Shown here: one piece after another, positions 1 to 7,658 of the stretch
Position numbering within the stretch: the first letter of the stretch is position 1
Layout of the letters: each line of letters opens with the position of its first letter
Source of the DNA: Sulfitobacter sp. F26204
Lineage (GTDB): Bacteria; Pseudomonadota; Alphaproteobacteria; Rhodobacterales; Rhodobacteraceae
Length of the DNA: 64,000 nt
Assembly (NCBI RefSeq): GCF_026410305.1
Contig: NZ_JAPMLQ010000010.1
Span: forward strand, 57,224-121,223
Direction: 5' to 3'
Notes under the pieces: generated by a model
Told to the model about the DNA's origin: nothing
Seen by the model: only the letters and a program-made list of their open reading frames with translations
Database searches by the model: none
Position numbers and translations under genes: made by a program

Positions 1-2
1 TG

Positions 3-482
3 CCGCTAAGGCGGCTAACTGCTGGATTGGGTGACTTCACACCAGGGTCCGGGCCGGAGACGTTTCGCATGCCGCAACTGCCCGGCGTCGGTCTATCAAT
101 CTGTTATGAAGCAATCTTCCCCGGACAAATTATAAATTCGACAGATCGGCCTGAATGGATTTTTAACGCCACGAACGACGCCTGGTTCGGCGCATCAATT
201 GGCCCGAACCAGCATTTAGCATCTTCGAGAATGCGTGCCGTCGAAGAGGGGCTTCCTTTTATCCGCGCAGCCAATACCGGCATTTCAGCCATCATAGATG
301 GTAATGGTCGCCTGATTTCGCATCTCGGTTTGGGCGAGACCAATATACTGGACGGCGCTTTGCCTGCGGCGCTCTCACCAACACCATTCTCGAGCTATGG
401 ACAGGTGATGTTCTGGTTGGTCTTTGCAATGAGCCTAGCGATGGCGGCAATACTCAACTTTAGAAAGGACAGCGTATCATGA
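3..482 (+). CDS. lnt: Apolipoprotein N-acyltransferase, C-terminal part (cut by window edge)
   Basis: The reading frame is open to the left edge, so only about the last 160 residues are present. They match the carbon-nitrogen hydrolase domain of Lnt, the inner-membrane enzyme that N-acylates the Cys of apolipoproteins. The catalytic Cys lies in SICYEAIFP, followed by the conserved NDAWFG and a final membrane helix (QVMFWLVFAMSLAMAAIL). The next small gene starts inside its stop (ATGATG over TGA). A plasmid copy beside metal-efflux genes suggests an accessory rather than housekeeping Lnt; that is inference. The missing N-terminal part holds the other membrane helices. Confidence 0.9.
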   Translation, partial: PLRRLTAGLGDFTPGSGPETFRMPQLPGVGLSICYEAIFPGQIINSTDRPEWIFNATNDAWFGASIGPNQHLASSRMRAVEEGLPFIRAANTGISAIIDGNGRLISHLGLGETNILDGALPAALSPTPFSSYGQVMFWLVFAMSLAMAAILNFRKDSVS

Positions 483-643
483 TGACGATAATAGCAGCTT
501 TGGCTGGAGCCATATGGGGTGCGTATCTTGCGAAGAAGCGCGGTGGTAACAAGAAAGACATTGCTCAATACGCAGTGAGTTCCGCACTCGTATTTGGCCT
601 TTTCGCAATGGTTGTCTCAATCATTCTCTTAAGGTTCATTTGA
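479..643 (+). CDS. Small membrane protein coupled to lnt
   Basis: A 54-residue protein starting MMTIIAALAGAIWGAYLAKK. It has two hydrophobic segments flanking a short Lys/Arg/Asn-rich loop (KKRGGNKKD). Its start codon overlaps the lnt stop, which indicates translational coupling. Small proteins of this kind downstream of lnt are sometimes annotated as apolipoprotein acyltransferase, but it has no catalytic residues and is far too short to be an enzyme. A role as an Lnt accessory is only inferred from coupling. Confidence 0.65.
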   Translation: MMTIIAALAGAIWGAYLAKKRGGNKKDIAQYAVSSALVFGLFAMVVSIILLRFI

Positions 644-669
644 ACAAAACTGCAGATCTTTACGAAAAC

Positions 670-1173
670 CTAGGCGAAGATGTCAATTGGCGTCCCGTCA
701 CGAACCATTGCGTAGATGTCTTCTATCTCGCGATCAGACACTGCAATACATCCTGCTGTCCAGTCGGGTTTGATTGGGTCAATACCCAATCGCGGCCCAC
801 CATGTATGAAGATGTCGCCACCGGGACTGCGGCCCTGTGCGGCTGCATAAGCAATATCCGCTTCATTCGGATAGGATATCCCGACAGACAGATGGAACAT
901 GCTGTTTGGATTGCGCTTGTCGACAGTATAAGAGCCTTCCGGTGTTTTTCCGTCACCTTCAAACTGCTTGGGACCCGCGGGTGCAAAGCCGAGGTCAAAT
1001 TTATACGTCTTCAGGACCTTTGAATTGTTGTAAAGGAAGAGGGTTCGATCGCCCTTGAACATCTGCAAGCGCGTGACCTCTGGACCGTTATAAGTACGAA
1101 ACTTGTTCGCGCAGCCAGCCAAAGTAAGAGCCAACCCACCCAGAACGGCGAAACGGCGTGTTGTACGTATCAT
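670..1173 (-). CDS. L,D-transpeptidase family (YkuD) lipoprotein
   Basis: A 167-residue protein with a lipoprotein signal peptide ending in the lipobox LAGC (Cys at about residue 21). The catalytic domain carries the YkuD signature: FIHGGP followed by DWTAGCIAVSD, with His and Cys as the predicted active-site pair. The family forms 3-3 peptidoglycan crosslinks or attaches proteins to peptidoglycan in the periplasm. It is convergent with the lnt pair and lies just downstream of the metal ATPase on the same strand, so it may be co-transcribed with it. A lipoprotein enzyme beside lnt, the lipoprotein acylation gene, is a plausible functional pairing. Confidence 0.85.
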   Translation of the reverse strand: MIRTTRRFAVLGGLALTLAGCANKFRTYNGPEVTRLQMFKGDRTLFLYNNSKVLKTYKFDLGFAPAGPKQFEGDGKTPEGSYTVDKRNPNSMFHLSVGISYPNEADIAYAAAQGRSPGGDIFIHGGPRLGIDPIKPDWTAGCIAVSDREIEDIYAMVRDGTPIDIFA

Positions 1174-1235
1174 TTTTTGCTCGACCTCTTTTTCTTATTG
1201 GCTCAGTTAATATTTGCACAAAGGGGTTTTTGAAA

Positions 1236-3557
1236 TCAATGCCCATGCACCAAGGCACCCTGTGCCATCGTTTCTCCAATTTTCTCGCCCCCTGATGGGT
1301 CGGACCGATCCTTCTTGGCCCGAAGCAGCCTCAGCGCGTTGGCTACGACCAGCAGGGAAACGCCGACATCCGCAGCGATAGCACCCCACATCGTTGCCAT
1401 CCCGAAAGCTGTTAAGCCGACGAACAGCGCCTTGGTCGCCAGTGCGATGCCAATATTCTGATGAATGATATTCATTGTTCGACGTGAATGACCGACGAGC
1501 CACGGCACCTTGGCGATGTCATCCGTCATCAGGGCTATATCGGCGGTCTCGATGGCGGCATCCGATCCGACAGCACCCATTGCAATCGCGAAATGTGCCC
1601 GCGCCATAGCCGGTGCATCGTTCACACCGTCGCCGATCATCGCCACGACATCGTAGTTGGCAACCAACTCCTCAATCGCCGTCACTTTGTCCTCGGGCAG
1701 CAGCTCTGCGCGAACTTCGTCAATGCCGACCTCTGCCGCTACGGCGCGCGCTGTGCGCTCGTTGTCACCCGTTAACATGATGATCTTTTTCACCCCTTGG
1801 GCATGGAGGCGTGCCACCACTCCCTTTGCATCCGGCCGAATGCGGTCGCGCAATTCGATTAGACCCAGCAAACGATCCCCGGACCCGACGGCAACAAGCG
1901 TACTTCCAGCTCCCTCAATCCGTTCCAATAGGTCACGGGGAATGGTATCACCCAGTCCTTTTTCGGTGGCAAAGCGGTCGGAACCAAGCCACACAGATTG
2001 CCCTTCCCATGATCCCTCTACGCCGCGACCCGGCACAGTTTTCGTGTCCGTAGCCACCGATTGCTTCAATCCGTCGCGTTCACCGCGCGCAAGGATAGCG
2101 CGTGCCAGCGGGTGGGATGAGCGGGCTTCCAGCGCAACAGCGGCACTCAAGAGGTCACGCTCGGCAGTGCCACCCAAGGGATGCAGACCCGCGACTTCCG
2201 GTTCACCCATGGTGATCGTTCCGGTCTTGTCCATCGCCAGTGCGGTCAGGCGTGAGGGGGCTTCGACATAGGCGCCGCCCTTGATCAGCACGCCGTTGCG
2301 TGCCGACGCCGCGAGAGATGCAACGATGGAAACAGGCGTGGAGATCACAAGCGCACAAGGGCAAGCGATCACAAGCAGCACAAGCGCGTTATAGAACCAA
2401 TAGTTCCACGCCCCTGCAAAGAGAAGCGGCGGGACAACGGCGATTAGAACCGCCAGCACCATGACGATAGGCGTGTAGATGCGCGCAAACTTCGTGACCC
2501 ATTGTTCGACCTCGGCTCGGCGCGAATGCGCATCTCCTACCATGCGGATAATCTTCGACAGAACGGTATCGCCTGCGGCTTTTGTCGCCCTAACCGTCAT
2601 TGTTCCGTCACCGTTGATCGTACCGGCATAAACCTCATCGCCGGTTTCTTTGGCGACCAGCGCGCTTTCACCAGTGATCGGGGCCTGATCGACATCACCG
2701 CGACCCTCGGTCACTTCGCCATCAAGCGGAATTCGATCCCCGCCCCGCACAACAAAGCGATCTCCAATGGCAACCTCTGCTGCAGGAACATCGGCCTCAG
2801 ACCCATCTGCACGAATGACCCGCGCCGTCGGTGGTGCCAGATCAAGCAAGGCCGAAACCGCATTGCGGGCCCGCCCGACACTCCAAGACTCTAGCGTGAG
2901 AGATAGCGCAAAGAAGAAGGCGACCGTCGCGGCTTCAAAGAATTCACCCAGTCCGATCGCACCGGCCACAGCGACGATCATCAATAGGTTCATGTCCGGC
3001 GACAACCGGCGCGCAGCCGACCAGGCTTTGGGCGCGACCAGCCAGGCACCGAACACGACTGCCAGCAAAAACAGACCCATCTCGATCAGAGGCATTGAGG
3101 TTTCGCCATGACCAGAAAACAGCCGTAACGCACCCCCTGCCCCGGTCTCGACGATATGGTAGAGGAATCCCGCCGCCCACAAACCGCCGCTCAGACCTGT
3201 GAACAGACGCTGGCGGGCGAAATGCTCCGCCTGATCCGCTTCGGCGCTTTCGGCGTTCCACATTTTCGCGCTCATTCCGGTCGAGCCAACGATCTTGATA
3301 ATTTTGTCATCGCTAAGCGGCTTGGCGCCTTCGAGGATGGTCATACGCCCATTGATCACGTCGAAAGCCAGATGCTCACTCCCTCCAACCTCCGGCCCGA
3401 CAACCTTGCTCAGGATCGCAACTTCGTCCGCGCAGTCGAGCCCATTTACGCGAAAACTGCGGCCTGAATTTGGCGGCGGCGCTGGCTGCGCCAATGTATC
3501 CGCGGATGCGCCGCAGCAAGTATCTTCTTCGTGATCGTGAGCGGCATCATGTGGCAT
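1236..3557 (-). CDS. zntA: Heavy-metal P1B-type ATPase (Zn/Cd/Pb exporter type)
   Basis: A 773-residue P1B ATPase. In order it has a His/Cys-rich N-terminus (DAAHDHEEDTCC), one HMA-like domain with GLDCADE, membrane helices, the CPC metal site (IACPCALVIS), the phosphorylation motif DKTGT, the HP dipeptide (SHPLARAI), and the hinge TGDN...GDGVNDAP. The last helices carry a Lys (ATKALF) and AADVGVSLLVVANALR. That Lys/Asp pair is typical of the Zn/Cd/Pb (P1B-2) subgroup, so it should pump divalent soft metals out of the cytoplasm. I chose ATG 3557 because AAAGGA lies 7 bases upstream; a GTG at 3575 in frame is possible. The upstream region has a MerR-type operator, but no merR gene lies in this window. 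Confidence 0.93.
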   Translation of the reverse strand: MPHDAAHDHEEDTCCGASADTLAQPAPPPNSGRSFRVNGLDCADEVAILSKVVGPEVGGSEHLAFDVINGRMTILEGAKPLSDDKIIKIVGSTGMSAKMWNAESAEADQAEHFARQRLFTGLSGGLWAAGFLYHIVETGAGGALRLFSGHGETSMPLIEMGLFLLAVVFGAWLVAPKAWSAARRLSPDMNLLMIVAVAGAIGLGEFFEAATVAFFFALSLTLESWSVGRARNAVSALLDLAPPTARVIRADGSEADVPAAEVAIGDRFVVRGGDRIPLDGEVTEGRGDVDQAPITGESALVAKETGDEVYAGTINGDGTMTVRATKAAGDTVLSKIIRMVGDAHSRRAEVEQWVTKFARIYTPIVMVLAVLIAVVPPLLFAGAWNYWFYNALVLLVIACPCALVISTPVSIVASLAASARNGVLIKGGAYVEAPSRLTALAMDKTGTITMGEPEVAGLHPLGGTAERDLLSAAVALEARSSHPLARAILARGERDGLKQSVATDTKTVPGRGVEGSWEGQSVWLGSDRFATEKGLGDTIPRDLLERIEGAGSTLVAVGSGDRLLGLIELRDRIRPDAKGVVARLHAQGVKKIIMLTGDNERTARAVAAEVGIDEVRAELLPEDKVTAIEELVANYDVVAMIGDGVNDAPAMARAHFAIAMGAVGSDAAIETADIALMTDDIAKVPWLVGHSRRTMNIIHQNIGIALATKALFVGLTAFGMATMWGAIAADVGVSLLVVANALRLLRAKKDRSDPSGGEKIGETMAQGALVHGH

Positions 3558-3586
3558 CTTGGCGTCCTTTAACACTTTTCCTTTCC

Positions 3587-3622
3587 GGTGTAGGAGCTTC
3601 AGTAACTAGAGGTGCAAGTCAA
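3587..3622 (-). promoter_or_regulatory. MerR-family type promoter/operator for the metal ATPase
   Basis: On the minus strand, TTGCAC (3617-3612) and TACACC (3592-3587) are separated by 19 bases, the long spacer that MerR-family activators act on. The spacer holds an imperfect inverted repeat centred on CTCTAGTTACTGAAG, resembling zinc/cadmium MerR operators. TTGACT at 3622-3617 is an alternative -35. It lies directly upstream of the ATPase start. The cognate regulator is not nearby, so it would be encoded outside the window. Confidence 0.5.
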
Positions 3623-3703
3623 AAGTTTGTATATCTTAAAAGGTGAACGCGCATCCCAGCAGATAATCCCTTAGAACTCAGGATCTGCACTGCTCACTCA
3701 GAT

Positions 3704-4441
3704 CTATCCGATCGTCGAAAGAATGGGAAAGGTGCCAAGCAGCCAATACGCAAACCGTGAAAGCTGCCCAGTGATGACCGCAACTCCCATAACGACCATG
3801 GCAATCCCCGCTCCCATGTAAAGCCAGCGTCCCGCTTTGCTGATCCCCCGGATGCGCGCTGCAATAGCATCGGTAAAAAGCGCGGCAAGCAAAAACGGGA
3901 TACCAAGCCCTGCCGAGTAAATTGCGAGCAACGAGATACCGTCAGACATCCCGCCTGAGGTCGAACTCAGCGTCAGGATCGCTCCGAGTATGGGACCAAT
4001 GCAGGGTGTCCAACCAAAGGCGAATGCAAGACCCAGCACGTAAGCCCCGAATGGACGTCCCCCCGGAATGTTGAGGTTCAACCTGGTATCACGCGACAAT
4101 GCCGGAATGCGGAACACGCCCAGCATAACCAAACCAAACAGTATGATGATCCCACCACCAAGATAATTGAGTTCAGCCCGCCATGTCAGCAAAAGCGATC
4201 CGAGCGCGCTGGCACCGGCCCCAAGGGCGATAAAGACCGTCGAGAACCCCAGAACGAAACAGGCGCTTAACCCCAAAGCTCCGGCCCGTGCCCGCATCCC
4301 AACCTGACGGGTCGTGCGCAGACCGGGCTGACCGGCGATGAAAGAGACATAGCCAGGCACCAAGGGAAGAACGCAGGGTGACAGAAACGATATGGCCCCC
4401 GCCAAAAAGGCCGCAAGGATACCAATACCAGAAATATCCAT
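3704..4441 (-). CDS. ccdA: CcdA-like cytochrome c biogenesis / thiol-disulfide transporter
   Basis: A 245-residue protein with about six membrane helices and the two CcdA/DsbD cysteine motifs: FLSPCVLPLVPGY in the first helix and GWTPCIGPILG in the middle. CcdA-type proteins carry electrons from cytoplasmic thioredoxin to periplasmic thioredoxin-like proteins. Two such clients are encoded upstream in the same operon (5288-5800 and 5797-6393), with a cytochrome c, so this gene would power that local periplasmic redox pathway. It is the last gene of the minus-strand operon and starts 2 bases after the preceding stop. Confidence 0.9.
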   Translation of the reverse strand: MDISGIGILAAFLAGAISFLSPCVLPLVPGYVSFIAGQPGLRTTRQVGMRARAGALGLSACFVLGFSTVFIALGAGASALGSLLLTWRAELNYLGGGIIILFGLVMLGVFRIPALSRDTRLNLNIPGGRPFGAYVLGLAFAFGWTPCIGPILGAILTLSSTSGGMSDGISLLAIYSAGLGIPFLLAALFTDAIAARIRGISKAGRWLYMGAGIAMVVMGVAVITGQLSRFAYWLLGTFPILSTIG

Positions 4442-4443
4442 CG

Positions 4444-4932
4444 CTATAACTCATCTGCATTGAAAGGACGCGAAGCCCACCAAAAGGCGGCTATCGGGAT
4501 AAAGGTCCATTGCAAGACAGGCGACAGTCCCGCATCGAGAATAGGAATAATTGGCATGAGATCCGAATAGGCCCAAGCCGCCCGGATCACAATATTCAGC
4601 CATTCACTGAACAGCGTGTAAGCTAGGCCGAATGCAACAGTGAGAACAGTCACCTGCTGGCGTGTCTGTCGGGCGAAGGGCCAGCCTTGACCGGCCAGCA
4701 TCAACGCCAGCATGAGCGCACTCATCGCGATTAGAATGTCTCCCCCTGTACAATGAAGCGCCGCGAAAACAATCTCGCCCCAGCTGCCCTCATTCCAGAT
4801 CGTATAGAGCGGCATGTGCGCGAATTCCCAGATCAGGTTTGCGGGGATGATCACTGAATAATAGCGGCGCAGGGCACGCAGTGAAATCTGTGCCCCGTGC
4901 CTGCCAATTGACCGGGTGGACGCAAGGCTCAT
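4444..4932 (-). CDS. Unidentified four-helix membrane protein
   Basis: A 162-residue protein, start MSLASTRSIGRHG. Its ATG overlaps the stop of the upstream gene (ATGA at 4932-4929), which is why I chose it over a longer in-frame start at 5070. It is hydrophobic, with about four predicted helices, conserved-looking Trp/Glu/His within them (LIWEFAHMPLYTIW, HCTGGD), and a short charged C-terminus. I do not recognise a family. Its position between thioredoxin genes and ccdA suggests a part in metal-linked periplasmic redox chemistry. The His and Cys in HCTGGD could bind metal or heme, but this is speculation. Confidence 0.7.
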   Translation of the reverse strand: MSLASTRSIGRHGAQISLRALRRYYSVIIPANLIWEFAHMPLYTIWNEGSWGEIVFAALHCTGGDILIAMSALMLALMLAGQGWPFARQTRQQVTVLTVAFGLAYTLFSEWLNIVIRAAWAYSDLMPIIPILDAGLSPVLQWTFIPIAAFWWASRPFNADEL

Positions 4933-5291
4933 CGAAAAATACCACTCAGCCGGCTCGACCAACTTGTGCCAGTCCCGCCCTTCATACAAAGCCCCAGTCC
5001 GCACATCACGCCACAGGGTGCAAGCGATACAAGGATCGGCGCAAGCCCTGCTGCGGTCAGCCATCCCCAATTCAGGGCCAATCCGCTCCCGATCATAATG
5101 ATTACACTAACAAGCAGTAAGCGCCTGCGCGTCATCCATTGCGGCCGACGGCCAATGACTGACGCATCCTCGCTGCCAGTGTCATGCTGTGAAATTTGAA
5201 CCATCTGGTTGCTGCCTTTTGATGTTGGGCGTTCGATCATTCCAGTTGCTGTAGGGTCAAGGTGCCGTGATGAAATTCCCATAGTACTCAT
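4929..5291 (-). CDS. Small Cys-containing membrane protein
   Basis: A 120-residue protein with a hydrophilic N-terminal half (about 55 residues) and two hydrophobic segments in the C-terminal half. The second contains three Cys in LAPCGVMCGLGLCMKG. Its ATG overlaps the stop of the thioredoxin-like gene upstream (ATGA at 5291-5288) and its stop overlaps the next start, so it is translationally coupled on both sides. No family is recognised. The clustered Cys in or near the membrane could handle copper or thiols. An internal start near MTRRRLLLV, just before the first helix, would give a much shorter product. Confidence 0.65.
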   Translation of the reverse strand: MSTMGISSRHLDPTATGMIERPTSKGSNQMVQISQHDTGSEDASVIGRRPQWMTRRRLLLVSVIIMIGSGLALNWGWLTAAGLAPILVSLAPCGVMCGLGLCMKGGTGTSWSSRLSGIFR

Positions 5292-5800
5292 TCGATAAAC
5301 CCCCTCAGGAACGCTATCATCTCAGGATCATCCCATTCTGCCGGTCCGACAAGCCGCCCTAGTTCCTGACCTTGTCTATTGATCAGGATTGTCGTTGGTA
5401 AACCGACCGTGCGTAAGGCAGTGGCTGACAACATGGTCTTATCGACATACGTTTTCAGATGTTTCACACCGATTTCATCATAGAACTTCCGCACAACCGG
5501 CGGACCGGCGCGGTCGATAGAGAGGGCAACAACCTCAAAATTGTCGCCGCCGAGCGTCGCCTGCAATGCGTCTAACGTCGGCATTTCTTCGCGACACGGA
5601 ATGCACCAGGTGGCCCAGACGTTTACCAAAAGCACCTTGCCTTGCAGCGATTCCATATCTTTGCGTGTGCCGTCCTCAAGCAAGAAGCGCACGTTGATTA
5701 CGGGTTGCGGTTCATCATGAAGCGCAAAGCCTTGTGGCGCTGCAATTGCCCCGCCGACCCAAACGAGGAAAAGAACGACTGTCAGTTTCAGCGAAGTCAT
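5288..5800 (-). CDS. TlpA-like periplasmic thioredoxin
   Basis: A 170-residue protein with an N-terminal signal peptide or anchor (LTVVLFLVWVGGAIA) and a thioredoxin fold with the active site WATWCIPCREEMP. The cis-Pro region is GLPTTILIN. TlpA/ResA-type proteins reduce disulfides in apocytochrome c or deliver reductant to copper-site assembly. It overlaps by 4 bases the genes on both sides. The nearby cytochrome c, multicopper oxidase and CcdA point to keeping metal-ligand cysteines reduced. Confidence 0.88.
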   Translation of the reverse strand: MTSLKLTVVLFLVWVGGAIAAPQGFALHDEPQPVINVRFLLEDGTRKDMESLQGKVLLVNVWATWCIPCREEMPTLDALQATLGGDNFEVVALSIDRAGPPVVRKFYDEIGVKHLKTYVDKTMLSATALRTVGLPTTILINRQGQELGRLVGPAEWDDPEMIAFLRGFIE

Positions 5801-6393
5801 TGTGCTACCTTCTCAGGGGCTGAAGATTTCAGTTCGCGAACGATCGGCATGATTGTTTCTTTCAAAACTTTGCGTGTGATAGGCCCGACATGGCGATAGG
5901 CGATGGTTCCATCAGCGGCGATGACGTATGTTTCCGGGACACCGTAGACACCCCATTCGATGCCGACGCGGCCATCTCTGTCCGCGCCGATGCGGGTATA
6001 GGGGTCACCCAGTTCATCCAACCATGCCCGTGCCTGTTCGGGCGGGTCCTTATAGTTGATACCATAAAGCGGTACCTCGCCAATTTCGGCAAGCTCGATG
6101 AACAGCGGATGTTCCGCGCGACATGGAACACACCAGGATGCAAACACGTTCACCATTGAAACATGCCCGGCTAGGTCCTGTGTCGATAATCCGTCGTCCC
6201 TGCCAAGGACGGGGGGGAGCGAGAATTCGGGTACGGACTTATCAAGCATCGCCGAGGGCAGCGCCTCGTCGCGGTTGAACAACCCCCAGGCGAAAAACGC
6301 CATCAGTACAAAAGTGACAGCAGGCGCCACGACAAGACCTGAGACGCGATACCGTGGCCGTTTTTGCTGCATTGATTTGTCCGCACCTCTCAT
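5797..6393 (-). CDS. DsbE/CcmG-like thiol:disulfide interchange protein
   Basis: A 198-residue protein with one N-terminal membrane anchor and a periplasmic thioredoxin domain. Its active site is FASWCVPCRAEHP and its cis-Pro segment GVYGVPETYVI is typical of CcmG/DsbE. It would reduce the heme-binding CXXCH of apocytochrome c, and a CXXCH cytochrome is encoded directly upstream with an ATGA overlap. Internal Met MQQKRP, 7 codons in, is an alternative start. This is a plasmid-borne duplicate of a normally chromosomal cytochrome maturation function. Confidence 0.88.
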   Translation of the reverse strand: MRGADKSMQQKRPRYRVSGLVVAPAVTFVLMAFFAWGLFNRDEALPSAMLDKSVPEFSLPPVLGRDDGLSTQDLAGHVSMVNVFASWCVPCRAEHPLFIELAEIGEVPLYGINYKDPPEQARAWLDELGDPYTRIGADRDGRVGIEWGVYGVPETYVIAADGTIAYRHVGPITRKVLKETIMPIVRELKSSAPEKVAQ

Positions 6394-6815
6394 TGCTGCG
6401 CCTCGATGTCGGCACGCGTTACATCTTCTTGCGCCACCCTTTCACGATCGGGCCATGTGCTCTTGATGTAATCGAGGATCGCTTCGATATCTTCGCTCGA
6501 AAGTGTGTCCCCAAATCCTGGCATGTCGCTTTCGTACCCGTTCCCTACAATCGCCGCCGTTCCCCGTGTGATGATGTCTGTCAACACGCGGTCGGCATGA
6601 TGCCAGGTATGTCCCGAAGCATCGTGGGGTGGTGCAGGCAACCTTCCGTTTGGCAACCGCGAGCGCCAGTCGGGCTGGCCCTCCAGATTTGCGCCATGAC
6701 AGCTGGCACAGTTTTCCTGATAGAGTATTTCACCCTCTAAAAGTTCACTATCTTGCGCTTCTGCCGTGCCAGCCGCCGCCAATGTGAGAACCCATAAACC
6801 AAGCCACTTTATCAT
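6390..6815 (-). CDS. Class I c-type cytochrome
   Basis: A 141-residue secreted protein with a signal peptide (MIKWLGLWVLTLAAAGTAEA), one heme site CASCH and a distal Met candidate in DMPGFGDTLS. The domain is a small monoheme cytochrome c. I chose ATG 6815 because it sits in an ATGA overlap with the 47-residue gene upstream and starts a clean signal peptide; a longer frame runs to 6893. It may shuttle electrons for the multicopper oxidase or another copper-dependent reaction. The co-transcribed CcmG-like gene supports its maturation. Confidence 0.88.
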   Translation of the reverse strand: MIKWLGLWVLTLAAAGTAEAQDSELLEGEILYQENCASCHGANLEGQPDWRSRLPNGRLPAPPHDASGHTWHHADRVLTDIITRGTAAIVGNGYESDMPGFGDTLSSEDIEAILDYIKSTWPDRERVAQEDVTRADIEAQQ

Positions 6816-6955
6816 TTTTTCACCCACCTTTTTCGGAGCCAGATGCAGAATAGCGCAATCGCGGCAAGCCCGATCAGTATCAGCAAGACACAAAATGCCC
6901 AGATCAACCCCATCGACAGCAAGCTGTCGCCACTGGCAGCGCCGCTACTACGCAT
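6812..6955 (-). CDS. 47-residue membrane peptide
   Basis: A small ORF that starts MRSSGAASGDSLLSMG, has one strong membrane helix (WAFCVLLILIGLAAIALFCIW) and ends with a basic tail (RKRWVKK). Its stop overlaps the cytochrome c start (ATGA at 6815-6812), which is the main evidence that it is translated. It contains two Cys within the helix. Function is unknown; small copper-island membrane peptides of this kind are common and rarely annotated. Confidence 0.55.
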   Translation of the reverse strand: MRSSGAASGDSLLSMGLIWAFCVLLILIGLAAIALFCIWLRKRWVKK

Positions 6956-6966
6956 CGTGCAGCATT

Positions 6967-7110
6967 TTATTTACTGTCATCAGAGCGGATATATTTTACC
7001 AATGCGATTGCCGCGAGCACGAGCACCACTATGAATAGCAACCACACGAGACCCATACCGATCATCATGCCGCCGCCCATCGTTCCACCATCCATCATCA
7101 TACTCTTCAT
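6967..7110 (-). CDS. 47-residue Met-rich membrane peptide
   Basis: The product has a Met/Gly-rich N-terminus (MKSMMMDGGTMGGGMMIGMG), one membrane helix and a short charged tail. AAGGA lies 7 to 8 bases upstream of ATG 7110. Met-rich segments bind Cu(I), and the next gene upstream encodes a DUF411 copper-associated protein, so a copper-handling role is plausible. A frame extending to 7344 overlaps the DUF411 gene and is rejected as the start. Confidence 0.55.
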   Translation of the reverse strand: MKSMMMDGGTMGGGMMIGMGLVWLLFIVVLVLAAIALVKYIRSDDSK

Positions 7111-7165
7111 CCTTCGCGTTTCTAAAAATTGTCCGGCACGGTTTCGCGCCGGACAATTGGTTTGC

Positions 7166-7621
7166 CTATTCGACCGCATAAACCGTCGGGTCCACGCCTT
7201 CTTCAATGGCGTAAACTTTGAATGGCTCTTGCTTTGCGCCGCCCATACCGGGTGATCCCATCGGCATCCCGGGCAGCGTGACGCCGACGATGTCGGGTTT
7301 TTCAGACATGACCTTGTTGACCACATCAATGGGCACATGACCACTGATCACATAATCCCCGATAAAGGACGTATGGCATCCCTGAAAGTCTTCCGGAATA
7401 CCGGCATCACTGCTGATCTGCACAAGATCATGGGTTGGTTTGACGTCTACCTCAAAGCCATTTTTACGCAGGTAATCAGCATAGCTTTCGCAACAACCGC
7501 ACTGTGGGTTTTTGTAGAGCGTGACCGTTTCAGCAGCCAAGGGTGCCGCATTCAGGCTCATTGCCAATAGGGCAACACTTCCTGCAGCAGCCAGACTGGT
7601 AGATCCGAACAGTTTTTTCAT
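7166..7621 (-). CDS. DUF411 metal-binding periplasmic protein
   Basis: A 151-residue protein with a signal peptide (cleavage near APLAAET). It shows the DUF411 hallmarks in order: NPQCGCCESYADYLR, GCHTSF, GHVP and PGMPMGSPGM. The CGCC pair and the Met-rich loop suggest Cu(I) binding. DUF411 proteins are found in copper-resistance clusters, and this one lies between the multicopper oxidase and small membrane proteins of the same operon. The mature protein is periplasmic. Confidence 0.9.
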   Translation of the reverse strand: MKKLFGSTSLAAAGSVALLAMSLNAAPLAAETVTLYKNPQCGCCESYADYLRKNGFEVDVKPTHDLVQISSDAGIPEDFQGCHTSFIGDYVISGHVPIDVVNKVMSEKPDIVGVTLPGMPMGSPGMGGAKQEPFKVYAIEEGVDPTVYAVE

Positions 7622-7658
7622 GATCTTCTTCCTTTTCTTCCGTTAATTCTGCGTATTT

